From Acanthaster planci (taxonomy: Eukaryota > Echinodermata > Asteroidea > Valvatida > Acanthasteridae), in NCBI RefSeq assembly GCF_001949145.1, contig NW_019091428.1, forward strand, positions 1,049,176 through 1,113,175: a DNA stretch of 64,000 nt, given 5' to 3'. The notes below the pieces were generated by a model. The model was not told the origin of the DNA. It did no database searches and saw nothing but the letters and a program-made list of their open reading frames with translations. Positions 1 through 10,480 of the stretch are shown in pieces; the first letter of the stretch is position 1; each line of letters begins with the position of its first letter. A program made the translations under genes and the position numbers.

Positions 1-1802
1 AATGGTTTGCAAGCTGTTGTACTCTTGACAGGAAATAATTCATCCTCTGAAGAGACTGATGAAAGAATGTTGCTACTTACATCTACATGCTGCTGAGGCC
101 CTGTGTGCATATCTTTAGGAATTCACTAGCTTTTTTTTCTCAGAGAGTTCAACAATTACTCACAGAGCTGTTTCTTACTTCAGTTTTTAAAATTGTTTCG
201 ACAGCCACTGACAGGTATTTCAGGGCTACTGTAAATAAAATAGGGCTTGAAGCTCATTAACTCGGACTCCTTTTTAACTTCAAATTCAAGTTAGCCAAGA
301 TTAAGAAATTGGTAAAATGAAATATTTTGAGGTTTTAAGTGCACATGTACATCAAATGTACACAGCTGATGGTAAATATAATTTTCCAATAAGTATTATA
401 CTCCGAGGATCAATGGAACACCCCCCTAAATGTTGGAGGACACTGTTTTCAGCAGTACAGTTACATGCATGTGATTGTAAACTTTAACATGTTACAGGTA
501 ATTGCAACCCCGCCTGCAAATCGAATGCCAGAATATGTGACCCTCCTGGCTGTTTGTTTGTTTAAGTGTGCACATTTGTCACTCATGGAAGCTTTGGAAG
601 GAGAAATAATCAGATATTCAAGATGGTGTTCCCCACCATGACCACTATTTACCGCCATTTCTCATGTTCCTGTATTTAGCATATGATATGGCGTAGTAAA
701 AAGTGGATTTCCCCCTCCACCCCTGTCATGAGTAAAGGATTCCAATTCATTTAACAAATAAAAGATTTATGTGGATATGATCAACAAATAAATACAAGTG
801 TTCTCTCTCAAAACTTAGTGATTTGAGCGGTTGAATGACATTATTATTGGCATGTTTACCATGTTTACCTTGATAGAAGTGCCATCAGCGAGCAGATGTG
901 TGCGTGCCTCACTTGTCCTTTGCTTACCGCAGCTCTGTGAATATTTGCTGTTCATTCTTATTATCTAAGTCTTGAAATCTCACGCATTTGTTTCCCTTGA
1001 TGTGGTACTATGCGTGGTATGCTGAAAAATCTGACATTTTCTGTCATCTCTCCGACTGTTTCGAACACAGTAAACGCAGGAAAACCTCTGCATGTTGTTT
1101 GCGAGACTCAGTCGGGTCACCCACTAAGCAAACGCTTTACAATGCATGAGTCATGGGCCGGGGGTCACCGAGGGCCACGTGACGGTGAAAACCATCTACT
1201 GAAAAATTACTCAAAACGGTCCAAATTGCACAAAATACAGCAAACTAAATTCCACAGACAAGTACAAATCACATCACACGAAGATTTAAATACGATGGAA
1301 ATGCCAACTTCAGAAGAAACGAGATTTAAAATTTAAAAGGAGATGTGGCAGCAGCTTGAACAGCGCCCTCATTTGAACTTAATATCCACTGAATGCCTGA
1401 AATCTTTATTTTCAGTAAAAGGTCACCCACTCTGGAATCAATGAACCTGGCAGTTCCCGGCAGAGCATGGCGCCCAGGGTCATGGCAGCTGCCTTTTCAG
1501 ACGAACTTTGTCACTTGCGTATGTACCATGATAATGTTCTTACTGGATTGAGTATTGACATACATTGTACAGTACATGTACATGTACGTGTACTCGTACA
1601 GTACAGCCATGGAAACTACTGAGCGCCTCCTGTCCCATTCACAGACGCTTGTGTCATGTAGTCGCTGGTTCCTTGTTCGGAAGTGGCAATTCTATGTAGA
1701 ACTTGAGAAATTGATCATGGCCGATACAATGTTGATATCAAACACAACCTAATATTTTGGATGCTCCCGTGAAGGTATTCTCTGCTATGTGAGAACAACA
1801 AG
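1..1802. other. Upstream region of first sulfotransferase-like gene; no gene recognised
   Basis: No open frame here looks like a real gene. The short ORFs at 1010-1336 and 1555-1752 have low-complexity translations and no recognisable family. Positions about 1420-1530 are similar to about 7185-7300, upstream of the second sulfotransferase gene. Shared landmarks include AAAGGTCA, GAGCATGG and a TTTTCAGA-GAACTTTG block, so this is part of the tandem duplication. A GCGCCCTC core lies at 1363-1370. Confidence 0.5.
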
Positions 1803-2699
1803 ATGGCCGATGACATCCAAAGAGTGTTTCTTTGGGGCATCTCTCGAAGCATGTCGACGGCCCTGCTGAAGTGTCTAAGCTACGCCGAGGGAATTCAAAT
1901 CATAAACCAGCCCTACGCATCTGCCTTCTACACTGGACCCCAAGCAGAACGGCCTGAACTAAATCAAAACGACAAACTTCTAAACAAAATTGTCGCAACG
2001 TATGATAAACTATCAGAAGACAGTGAAAAAGCAAAGGTGCGGGGGCTTGCTCCGTCTTTGATGTCACTTGAGCGGATCCGGGACGATCTCTTGCAAGCCC
2101 AATATTCCGACAAGAAGGTTCTTCTTTGCCGAGATCAGGCGCATTACCTCAAAGGCCGATATGATATGCTGCCTCGTGGCTTCAAGTACAGCTTCCTCAT
2201 TCGTCATCCTTACAAGGTGGCTCGTTCTTTGAAGAAGCTCCTCCTCGGCATTTTCGGCGATTTCCCCAACATGCGCGAATTGCCACTCTTGGCTTTTCCT
2301 CCAGGATGCGGATTCAAAGATCTTTTCGATTTGGTAGAGTACGTCAGAGAGAACATCGACCCTCATCCCACCATCCTGGACACCGACGATTTGCTGCAGG
2401 ATCCGGCCAGGATCTTATCGACTTACTGCTCCAGGATGGGAATTCCATACTCAAGCAAGATGCTGTCTTGGGAGACTGGGAATGAAATCACCAAAACGTG
2501 GATCATGTGTAAGGAAATCGTCTTGTGCAATGAATCTCAAGAATTCTACAAGCGCGCTTTCGAGAGTGAGCGGTTCGGGAAACCCACCCCCATTCCAGAT
2601 CCAGCGAGTCTCCCGGAAGATGTGCGGGCCTGCGCTGAGGAGAGCATGAAGTATTACGAAAGTCTGTATCGTGAAAGAATCACGGCATCCGTAGAGTGA
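1803..2699 (+). CDS. Sulfotransferase-like P-loop protein, paralog 1 (single exon, 298 aa)
   Basis: Predicted cytosolic member of the sulfotransferase-like P-loop fold. Known relatives transfer sulfuryl groups from PAPS, but the substrate here is unknown. The N-terminal strand-loop RVFLWGISRSMSTALLKC (residues about 7-24) has the R-S-x-S-T arrangement of the 5'-phosphosulfate loop. FLIRHPYKVARS (about 131-142) matches the 3'-phosphate-binding Arg/Ser motif. There is no signal peptide or TM segment. The ATG follows AACAAG, and the frame is intact to TGA with no intron. It is collinear, without internal gaps, with the copy at 8949. An AATAAA at 3345-3350 could serve as its polyadenylation signal. 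Being intronless in an intron-rich region, it could be an old retrocopy, but clean coding sequence in two copies argues both are functional. Family call is firm; the enzymatic reaction is inferred. Confidence 0.85.
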   Translation: MADDIQRVFLWGISRSMSTALLKCLSYAEGIQIINQPYASAFYTGPQAERPELNQNDKLLNKIVATYDKLSEDSEKAKVRGLAPSLMSLERIRDDLLQAQYSDKKVLLCRDQAHYLKGRYDMLPRGFKYSFLIRHPYKVARSLKKLLLGIFGDFPNMRELPLLAFPPGCGFKDLFDLVEYVRENIDPHPTILDTDDLLQDPARILSTYCSRMGIPYSSKMLSWETGNEITKTWIMCKEIVLCNESQEFYKRAFESERFGKPTPIPDPASLPEDVRACAEESMKYYESLYRERITASVE

Positions 2700-3360
2700 G
2701 GGTTTTAAAAGTTTGAGTACTTTCCCATACACAGGTTTAGTCTAGTCCAGTCTCCCGGTCTTGACTGTGCCCTTTTGTACCGATTTCTGCAGAAACACTA
2801 AGGAAAGGCCGCCTTGAAATACCGGTACTACGCCTCGGTGGAAATGGACTAACGACAGACGAAACGAATTACATTAAGAAGAGAAAATGACGGGGATGGA
2901 TATTCTAGGGCGTTTTTAAGTTTACTACTTAAACATTAGCTATTCCACAGAAGACGAAATCAGTCTAACGGTTCTTCGCAGTTTGAAATTATGTAATGGA
3001 CTGCCTGAAAAGTTCTTAATCGGTTCAAAGGAAAGTCACTATGATGAAAAACTTTGATTGCTTCGATTTATGTAAAACCTTCACATGTGGGTTCGTTTAA
3101 TGGCAGAAAAGTTCGGCTGTATGTAGGTTTAGAGAGCTGTGATTAGGTAAAATATAGATCTGGCATTGTTACTGCCAGAAAAGGAAAAATACAACAAATT
3201 ATAAAAGAAATGTACTCTTTATTTAAGTGAGTTTAGCTTGTTGTATTATTGTATTTTCAGCTTGATTGTTTGAGTTGAGAAGAAAGTAGTGAACATGTGC
3301 TGAAAAACTATCACAAGGGTGCAGTGCTTATAAAGGGTAACAGAAATAAAAAGCAGTTAG
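2700..3360 (+). repeat. Duplicated 3' flank of sulfotransferase-like gene (copy 1)
   Basis: Similar throughout to 9855-10480 downstream of the second copy. One landmark is the block around 3003-3055 (CTGCCTGAAAAGTTCTTAAT then TTCAAAG-AAAGT), matching 10127-10175. Another is TGTACTCTTTATT-AAGTGAG at 3210-3230, matching 10350-10370. This shows the duplication included non-coding DNA, so at least the second duplication step was at DNA level and not by retroposition. Confidence 0.8.
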
Positions 3361-3850
3361 TTCACGCATGAGTATTTTAAAATAACATTAAATACGTAAC
3401 CATTTCATAAACATCGTGATTTAATGTTTACCCCATTAATTGTGACCCCAATATGAATGAAAAGATCCTGCGTTTCCCCGCCCACAAAAAAATCCCTTTT
3501 GGCCGTTCGCTCCCAGGCTGATTGGATGACGATATTCACTATATAACATTTATTTAGAATGATATTTGAGTGTGGAAATTTGAGCGACAATGTCGATTCT
3601 GTTCGTGCAGCCCAACCGGCCGCCATCTTGTTTTCGCGTGGACGGCAGAACAAAGAACGATGGTGGCCCCTCACATCGCGAAAAAGTTTCGTTTTCCTGC
3701 GTGAATCTGGTATAAAATTATTTGTTTTTCTTACACAGTGACTTTGGTACATGCTGGGCACATTCACACTGGACCCGTATCTGCCAGTGCTAGTGGTCGG
3801 TGGTCATGGTGGTTATCCAGCCCAACTTTTTCTTTTTACACCATGTTAGT
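3361..3850. other. Non-coding stretch with promoter-like CpG/YY1 segment
   Basis: No convincing gene. A GC-richer patch at 3590-3700 includes GCCGCCATCTTG (3619-3630), the reverse complement of the YY1 consensus CAAGATGGCGGC. It occupies the place where the duplicated AMN1 exon 1 would be expected, but I see no homology to the intact exon 1 at 14227. Confidence 0.4.
3619..3630 (-). promoter_or_regulatory. YY1-like site
   Basis: Reads CAAGATGGCGGC on the minus strand, the full YY1 core. Such sites commonly sit at transcription starts of housekeeping genes. No transcript can be assigned to it here. Confidence 0.4.
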
Positions 3851-5320
3851 ATGGGGCCTAAATGCATGACAGAAATGACAGTAGGTCAGTGATACCGCCT
3901 ACTATTTACATGTATGATGTATCTACGTTATTGTTCGGCCTGTTATGAGGAGTACTGGTTATGTGGTACATGATAGGAAGCCTACTAGGCCTACATGATA
4001 TTACACCTAGCCACAGTCTGGGGCTATCTCTGCATTATTCTTGACCAGTTGACCTTTAACACTCATGCATGCACACGTGTGTGTAAAGAAATCTGTGAAA
4101 ACAAAGACTATGAGGCCTGATATTACCCCAATTTTTCATACGATTTTAATCCACTTATGCAAACTGCAGTTCTTACTTTTCTCCTCTGGAAATCTGGGCT
4201 CTGAATTGTCTTGAAGATGCAATTTTTAACAACACAGATTTAATCCCGATCATTTTAAACGCCATGTAAGTACCAAGAAGTACGCTTCCAGGGTGCTCAA
4301 AGTGTCCACGTAGAATGTCAATGGTGGTTTTCGTTGAGATCAGCATTATGCAGTCACAATTTTACAGTTGATCCCGTCAGTATTTCCATCTGAACAGTGT
4401 TTTGCAATCAGGCCCTTGTGGTAATGTAATGTGTAGTGATGATCACAGTAGCTATGACAATAATTTTAACACCAAAGCGTGGTGCAGCATAGGGCAGTAC
4501 ATGATACATGTGTATATCTGTTAACCAAATGAGGTCTAAATCCTCCGATTTGGGTTGATCAGTTACAGCAAATCAATATTCTGAAAACTACCATAGTTTG
4601 ACTTACAACCATTTCAAACCCAATTTCATAAACCCACTAGAAGAATATTCTACTTAGCAGGTTGATGATACATGTGGGTGAGCCAAAATTGGCAGAGAAC
4701 CAGTCACAAGCAACATACATATAAACCATTATTTTGGGCTGGTAACCAGTCTTTGCAAAGTAAACATTTTCTGCGCTGAGCAATTAAAGTCCAAGGTTGG
4801 CAATTTCGCTGCGAAATGAGACCAAGTTCAAATTACTTAGGACTGGCCACAGCTTGAAATCAAATGATTCTACGGTAGTTCGCTGCAGGCCTGACCATTG
4901 ACTCTTGCTTGATCTCAAGCCACAGCCAGGTATGTGAGGCACAGCCATGGTCTCATAGTAGTTGGCATTCACAACGAGCACAGTAACAATCAATTGGTTC
5001 ACTTACTTGTTCCCTTCAGGAGTGTGGATAAGCTCCTCCGTGTCCTCCCTCACCACCTGTCGGATGTGGAACGCCTCCCTCCTCACATCAAAAACAAGCT
5101 GCTGCACCTGATGAGCAAAATGGCAAGACCCGTTATATAAAAAAAAGAGGCCTGGTGACAGATGACGTCATCGACAACGTAGCCAGAAGACCCATTGTGG
5201 GTGACGTCACTGCTCACTGATATTGTTTTCTGAGAGTCACATTTTCAGCCAAAATGAAAACTTTTCCTGTTGTCCTTAGAATATAAATAAGCCTCTGTCA
5301 GCGAGTACATACACTTGCAT
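3850..5320 (+). repeat. Segmental duplicate of AMN1 intron 1, exon 2 and start of intron 2
   Basis: Runs parallel to about 14410-15985 with many small indels. The segment at 4040-4160 (GTTGACC, CACACGTGTGTG-AAAGAAATC, GACTATGAGGCCTGATATTA) matches 14650-14770. The exon 2 region at 5020-5178 matches 15695-15827. Homology fades at about 5318-5323, directly before the foldback element. The left limit is uncertain because divergence is higher there. Confidence 0.85.
5020..5178 (+). pseudogene. Broken partial copy of AMN1 exon 2
   Basis: Preceded by the same CTTGTTCCCTTCAG acceptor as the intact gene. It encodes [20 protein letters not shown] and on through [14 protein letters not shown], differing from the intact copy by Arg for Ser. 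After MSK an extra stretch of about 25 bp (about 5119-5144) carries an in-frame TAA. The donor side has changed from AAG|GTAGCC to AAC|GTAGCC. No AMN1 exons 3-6 follow, so this is a truncated duplicate and not a gene. Confidence 0.88.
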
Positions 5321-5329
5321 GGGGTGTCG

Positions 5330-6005
5330 GTCACTTCGCCCATTTTCCACTTCGCCCACATTTACATCTTCGCCCATTTGCCACTTCGCCCACCGCAACT
5401 TCGCCCATTTGCCACTTCGCCCACGCGCCACTTCGCCCACGCTGTACATGTACATATCCGACAGAAGGCACCGCCGAGGCACGTACCTTAAACTTCACTT
5501 ATAAAAGTTGCGTCATCAATTACAAACATAAACAACTGTATCGCTTCCAGGCCACAGACTGTAATTCACTTTGCAGAGCTGATGAGGTTTGATCATGTCA
5601 AAATTAGAGCGATTTGTCCAGAAATTTACTCCTTCGTGTGTCTTAAATTGGCACTGGCGATACAGTCCAGAAACTTTGCTGCGGTGAAACAGCGCCCTCT
5701 GGAAATTTAAATTGTTGCAGTGACCCCCCCGCCAAAAAATGGTCGCCACATACATGTATCATCCATCATATATATACTCTCTCCATATACGTAATCATTC
5801 TGCTGATATGACACTTGTTAAAAAGCCGTGATACTCAAAATGTTCAACTTTTATAAGTGAAGTTAAGGTACGTGATTCGGCGGTGCATTCTGTCGTATAT
5901 GTACATGTACAGCGGGGCGAAGTGGCGCGTGGACGAAGTGGCGCGTGGGCGAAGTGGCAAATGGGCAAAGTGGCGGGTGGGCGAAGTGGTAAATGGGCGA
6001 AGCGG
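5330..6005. mobile_element. Foldback element with minisatellite arms
   Basis: The left arm (5330-5512) holds about eight CTTCGCCCA units, then a unique 70-bp block ending ACTTATAAAAGTTG. The right arm (about 5843-6005) is its reverse complement: the unique block at 5848-5918, then about six GGCGAAGTGG-type units. The roughly 335-bp loop (5513-5845) has no recognised coding sequence and includes a GCGCCCTCT core at 5692-5700. Long inverted arms with outer tandem repeats are the hallmark of foldback-type elements. No transposase is present, so it would be non-autonomous. Exact termini and target-site duplication were not resolved. Confidence 0.75.
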
Positions 6006-7184
6006 AAACTGCAAGCAGATCACTGGCATGGTGTTCTGGCAGGCTACGTTGGGGGACGCAAGTTTGGCTTCCTGGTCCTATTTGACTTCCTCCTTTGCAG
6101 CCTCTTCCTAAAGATCAGGCCAGCTCGAAGTTAAGAGCGTGCAAGGCCGGCCCAACACTATATGCCTGACAGCAGTGGACTAGCTTCTTCATGGATTTTG
6201 TATGTGTGTCCATTGTGGCTTGCACAACCGCGGATGGGATGTTCACAACGCCTGTCCCGTCTGACAATAGACTTTATTCACGAGGCCGGCCATATATTGG
6301 ATTTGAAAGCTAGGTTAACTCTCCATTTTTGAATGTTGAGAGTAAAAATTAAAGCAATAAAATGAAATTTCGTGAAAAATTTGCACCTGTCCACTCTAAT
6401 ACAATGAATAATTTCGAATTCATGATTGAACACACGGAACACCTTGCCAGATTCTGAAAATTAATGAAGGGGAGGCTTGGAATGCACAGAATTATAAAAC
6501 AGTCTGGTGCCATCCTAATCGACAGTTTGCAACATATAAAACAGATTTGGGAATAAGATAAAAAATGGCCTCTACGTAAATAGGGTCTATATTTTCAACG
6601 CCCAGCGATTGCAAGCAGTGACTCAGAACACCGACTGGAAAAAGACTAGCGAATTTGGCTGGGAGACTAAAAAGTTAACGTGCAATGGGTAAGAAGCGGG
6701 TGTCAAACTCATGAACCATAGATCTAAGTGAAATTGTACATACTGCACTTGATGCGATAAACTAATAGTAATTATAACATGATGCTTGATGATACATCGT
6801 TTCTGTTACTGCATTTAAATATAGGATCCCTTTTCCATGATTGCCAAATGAACTCCCGACTGTCCCGGTCAACTTTATGAAACCAGTTCCATGCAGGATT
6901 TTATGATAAACGTAGTCTTGTAGTAGACGTGAAACGGTCACAACAGTCCGCTTCATCTTCACAAAAGAACATATAAACTTTCACGCTTTGAGAAACAACA
7001 ATGTTGAAGCTAACTCGTATTATTTACACAGATCAGCTGCAGGATTGCAAAGGTCAGGGGATATATAATGCATGCAGCACACAGACCCTTACAGTTTGAG
7101 CATTTTTTGCTAACCGTGCCTTGCATATATCGGCCATACAAAAAACGGGTCACCTGAGATCAAGGTCAGTTGACTTTCTCACAT
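6006..7184. other. Non-coding spacer; nothing recognised
   Basis: AT-rich sequence with only short shadow ORFs. I see no gene, RNA or repeat family beyond its position between the foldback element and the upstream flank of the second sulfotransferase gene. Confidence 0.4.
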
Positions 7185-7300
7185 AAAGGTCAACGCTCTC
7201 CGGAGTTAATAAACTCAGCAGATCTCGAAAGAGCATGGTGGCCACGGCCGGGTCATGATGGCATCTTTTCAGATGAACTTTGCCACTTGCGCCATTGCAC
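7185..7300 (+). repeat. Duplicated upstream flank, copy 2 (pairs with 1420-1530)
   Basis: Shares AAAGGTCA, AAAGAGCATGG, GGGTCATG and TTTTCAGATGAACTTTG with the region upstream of the first sulfotransferase gene, in the same order and spacing. Confidence 0.65.
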
Positions 7301-7689
7301 TTACAAAGAGTGATTACGCACGAACACAAACAGCTCATGGTCAGACCATTCTCTGAACTTTCGCCACAGCTTATCATTGGTTTTGTTACTCATTAATTAT
7401 AGTAAACTTTATATGTAATACGTAAACTGAATTATAGGATAGGTTAAAGGCAAGGACTCTCGGCTACCGAAAGAGGGCCACCGACTTACAAAGAACGCAC
7501 ATGCACAAATACACACATGTAGCATGATCACGATCACTACCCCCAGCTCTGGACCAACTCTTGCTGTAACACTAAAGCGTATTGTCAAATAATGGAAATA
7601 GAAGTAGCACTGCAAAACCAATTTCTGCCTCTGAGTGCCGTCATTCTTAAGAGTCTGGTACAACCCTAGCTACCTTAAAAACTCTAAAC

Positions 7690-8243
7690 AAGCATTGAGT
7701 AAACCAAAGAGTGCCCATTCCTAATTTGCCTTTCTTGCTTAACCACGTTGTCTATGTTATTTATCTAATGCCCACGCAACCTTGTTGGAACATACAAGGT
7801 TGTGCATCCAGTTCCTCTTACTTAACTTATCTAAAGGTGTTCATTCTTAGCCTGCAACTGATTGCCTCACTATTAATAACTACTCATGCTGCGACGACAT
7901 AAAATGGCCAATTCACTCTTCGTCCAGCCTACAAATAATGCCATGAGCGTAAAGCATGCCCCAAGAAGTAATTACGAACTGCGCGTGCGCGAATGAACTT
8001 TATAGCAATGGTCATTTTGTACATCAAACGCATACAAATGTCACTAACTTTCCCATGCAGGGCCTTATCAGCCCCCAGAAAGCAGTAATATGTCCTAAAA
8101 AGTCAAATTTAGCTGTGAGAAAATCGAAGCATTTCTTAGAAAACACTTATCAGACCAGCCTCATAGGGTTTGTGTCTAGTCACATTCGTGTATGGAATTC
8201 ACTCCAGGAAATCTTCACAGAAAGCAGTATCTTTAAGATATAA
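7690..8243 (+). mobile_element. Possible degenerate non-LTR retrotransposon 3' end
   Basis: The frame ending at 8241-8243 finishes in HIRVWNSLQEIFTESSIFKI. This resembles the terminal (V/L)WNSLP...S..FK pattern of many LINE reverse transcriptases. Upstream frames are interrupted and no catalytic RT motif is visible. A chance resemblance cannot be excluded. Confidence 0.28.
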
Positions 8244-8948
8244 TGAAACTGAAAATGGAAGAAAACTGACATTTTAAATAAGTATGAGTTTAAACTATCA
8301 GGCAATTTAATACAAATTAAGGTAGATTAAGTGTTGATTAATCTAAATACAGCATGTATATGTTGTTGTTCCTGAAAAGTTCTTTCCATCGGGGCACGGT
8401 CCACAGACGAATTTCATCAATTGAAAGATCTTTCTCACATCCATCCCTGGACAAAATTTAACTCAAACTTGAAAAGAATTGATAAAAATCGGAGCTCTAG
8501 CTGAATTGCGTATTTAACATTCACTACGCAAACAAATGTCAGAGAAGAGCGCCCGCTCAGGACGCACTGTGAAACGATTCCTTTTATGTTCAAATGACCC
8601 TTGCCCTTTTTTCCAGTGCAGCGTACGAGCGGTAATGATGAACTGACCACCGGGAACCAGTGAACTGACCATATTTAATCGTGTGAAACTTCCAGTGTGA
8701 GTCTCTTTATGCCCATGGCCGTAGCGTGTAAGAGCGCATACCATAAGAAGCCTAGCCAAGTTACAGGGTTAACCAGTTGGACCTTCCTTTGCTAGATCGT
8801 TGTTGTGTTTTAATTTACTGAAATACGGAAAGGTGTCCCGAAGAAAGGTTGCTGTAATTTAAAGCAACTTGGAAACTGATTATAGTCGTCACTCCGGCAC
8901 TGTGTGTGTGTTTTCACGAATCCTGTTACACTGAGTAGCGTTGCAGCA

Positions 8949-9854
8949 ATGACCGATGAACTTCAACGCGTGTTTCTATGGGGCGTCACTCGCAGCATGT
9001 CGACAGCCGTGCTAAAGTGTCTCAGCTACGTCGACGGGATTCAAATTGTGAACCAGCCCTATGCGACTGCCTTCTACTATGGACCCCAAGCGATACGACC
9101 AGAGCCTGATCCAAATGACATATTTTTGACCAAAGTTCTTGCACTACGTGAGAGAATCGCCGAAGAAGGTGAAAAGGCAGAATTGGGGGGGCTTGCTCCG
9201 TCTTCCATGTCCTTTAAGGGGATCCGGGATGAGATCTTACAAGCCTCTTATCCCGACAAGAAATTTTTGCTTTGTCGAGATCAGGCTCAGTACCTCGACG
9301 GCCGTTACGACTTGCTGCCTCGTGGATTCAAGTACAGCTTCCTCATTCGCCATCCTTACAAGGTGTTCCGCTCTTGGAAGAAGCACCTCACTGTTATCAT
9401 GGGCGATTTTCCGGACATGCGTGCCTTGCCTTCGCTTATATTTCCTCCGGGAAGGGGCTTCAAAGAACTGTTCGAATTGGTGCAGCACGTCAAGGAGAAC
9501 ATCGACCCTCATCCTGCCATCTTGGACGCCGACGATCTGCTGCAGGATCCGGCAGGGATCTTGTCCACGTACTGCGCTAGGATGGGAATGCCGTACTCTA
9601 GCAAGCTCCTGTACTGGGAACCGGGAGATGAAATCACCAATACGTGGATCATGTGTAAGGTTCTGTCAGTGTCGAACGGTTTATTGGACTTCTACAAGCA
9701 CGCTTTCGAGAGCAAACGATTCGACAAGCCAGGCCCTGTCCCAGATCCAGCAAGCCTCGCGGAAGATGTGCGGGCCTGCGCTGAGGAGAGCATGAAGTAT
9801 TACGAAAGTCTGTATCGTGAGAGAATCGTAGCATCCCCACAGAGTGAGGGTTAA
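8949..9854 (+). CDS. Sulfotransferase-like P-loop protein, paralog 2 (single exon, 301 aa)
   Basis: Tandem paralog of the gene at 1803, collinear without internal gaps. The phosphate-binding loop is WGVTRSMSTAVLKC (about residues 11-24) and the 3'-phosphate motif FLIRHPYKVFRSWKK is conserved near residue 131. The carboxy end is slightly longer (ASPQSEG against ASVE). The ATG at 8949 was chosen over the in-frame ATG at 8904 because it aligns with the paralog's start; the extra 15 residues have no counterpart. Both paralogs keep an open frame and conserved motifs, which suggests both are used. The largest differences fall between residues about 60 and 85, and in the segment after WIMCK near residue 235, where substrate-facing loops could differ (inference). 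Confidence 0.86.
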   Translation: MTDELQRVFLWGVTRSMSTAVLKCLSYVDGIQIVNQPYATAFYYGPQAIRPEPDPNDIFLTKVLALRERIAEEGEKAELGGLAPSSMSFKGIRDEILQASYPDKKFLLCRDQAQYLDGRYDLLPRGFKYSFLIRHPYKVFRSWKKHLTVIMGDFPDMRALPSLIFPPGRGFKELFELVQHVKENIDPHPAILDADDLLQDPAGILSTYCARMGMPYSSKLLYWEPGDEITNTWIMCKVLSVSNGLLDFYKHAFESKRFDKPGPVPDPASLAEDVRACAEESMKYYESLYRERIVASPQSEG

Positions 9855-10480
9855 TTGCGAGTATTTTTGCCACCACGGGCTTGGTCCAGTCCACTGTTTG
9901 CGGTCTTGACGATCCCATCTTGTACCAATTTTAGTAGAACCGTCAAGGAAAGATTGTCTTGAAATACTACGTATCAGTGGAAATGTAGTATTGACCGACA
10001 AAACTAACCACATTAAGCAGAGAAAAACTGAAAAGGTAACTCATGGGTATTTAAGTTTAAAGCAACACATGAACACGGAAGAAGATATCAAGCTGACTGT
10101 TATTCGCACTTCTATAAAGGATTGCCTGAAAAGTTCTTAATCGCTTCAAAGAAAGTTACTATAAAGAAAAACATTGGCTGCTTATTCGAGTTATGTAAAA
10201 TTTCACACGTGGCTTCGTTACACGGCGAAAAGTTCGGTTACATGTAGATTCAGAGAGCAGTGAATGATTAGGTAAAATATTATCAATCTTATATTGAAGA
10301 TGCTCCGTTAACAAGACAAAAAACTAAAAAGGGGAAAACCAAATACAAAATGTACTCTTTATTCAAGTGAGCTTTGCTTAAGGAGGTATTTTATTTTTGG
10401 CTTGGACGTCTGAGTTGCAAAGTGAGAGACAAAGTCGCGGAAACTGCTGAAACGGTCTTAAGGGTGCAATGCTCTAATTC
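9855..10480 (+). repeat. Duplicated 3' flank of sulfotransferase-like gene (copy 2)
   Basis: Counterpart of 2700-3360. Homology continues with a third partial copy: GCAATGCTCTAATTCAA at about 10466 and ATGCAGGGATCGT near 10553 recur at 13690-13765. Confidence 0.78.

Noticed and set aside
1010-1336. 108-aa ORF upstream of the first sulfotransferase gene
   Set aside because: No motif and no counterpart upstream of the second copy.
5330-6005. Regularly spaced GGGCGAAGTGG units resembling a CRISPR-like array
   Set aside because: Units and spacers are too short and degenerate, the two sides are inverted copies, and the genome is eukaryotic. A foldback element explains all of it.
8904-8948. 15-residue N-terminal extension of sulfotransferase paralog 2
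   Set aside because: No counterpart in paralog 1, whose start aligns with the ATG at 8949.
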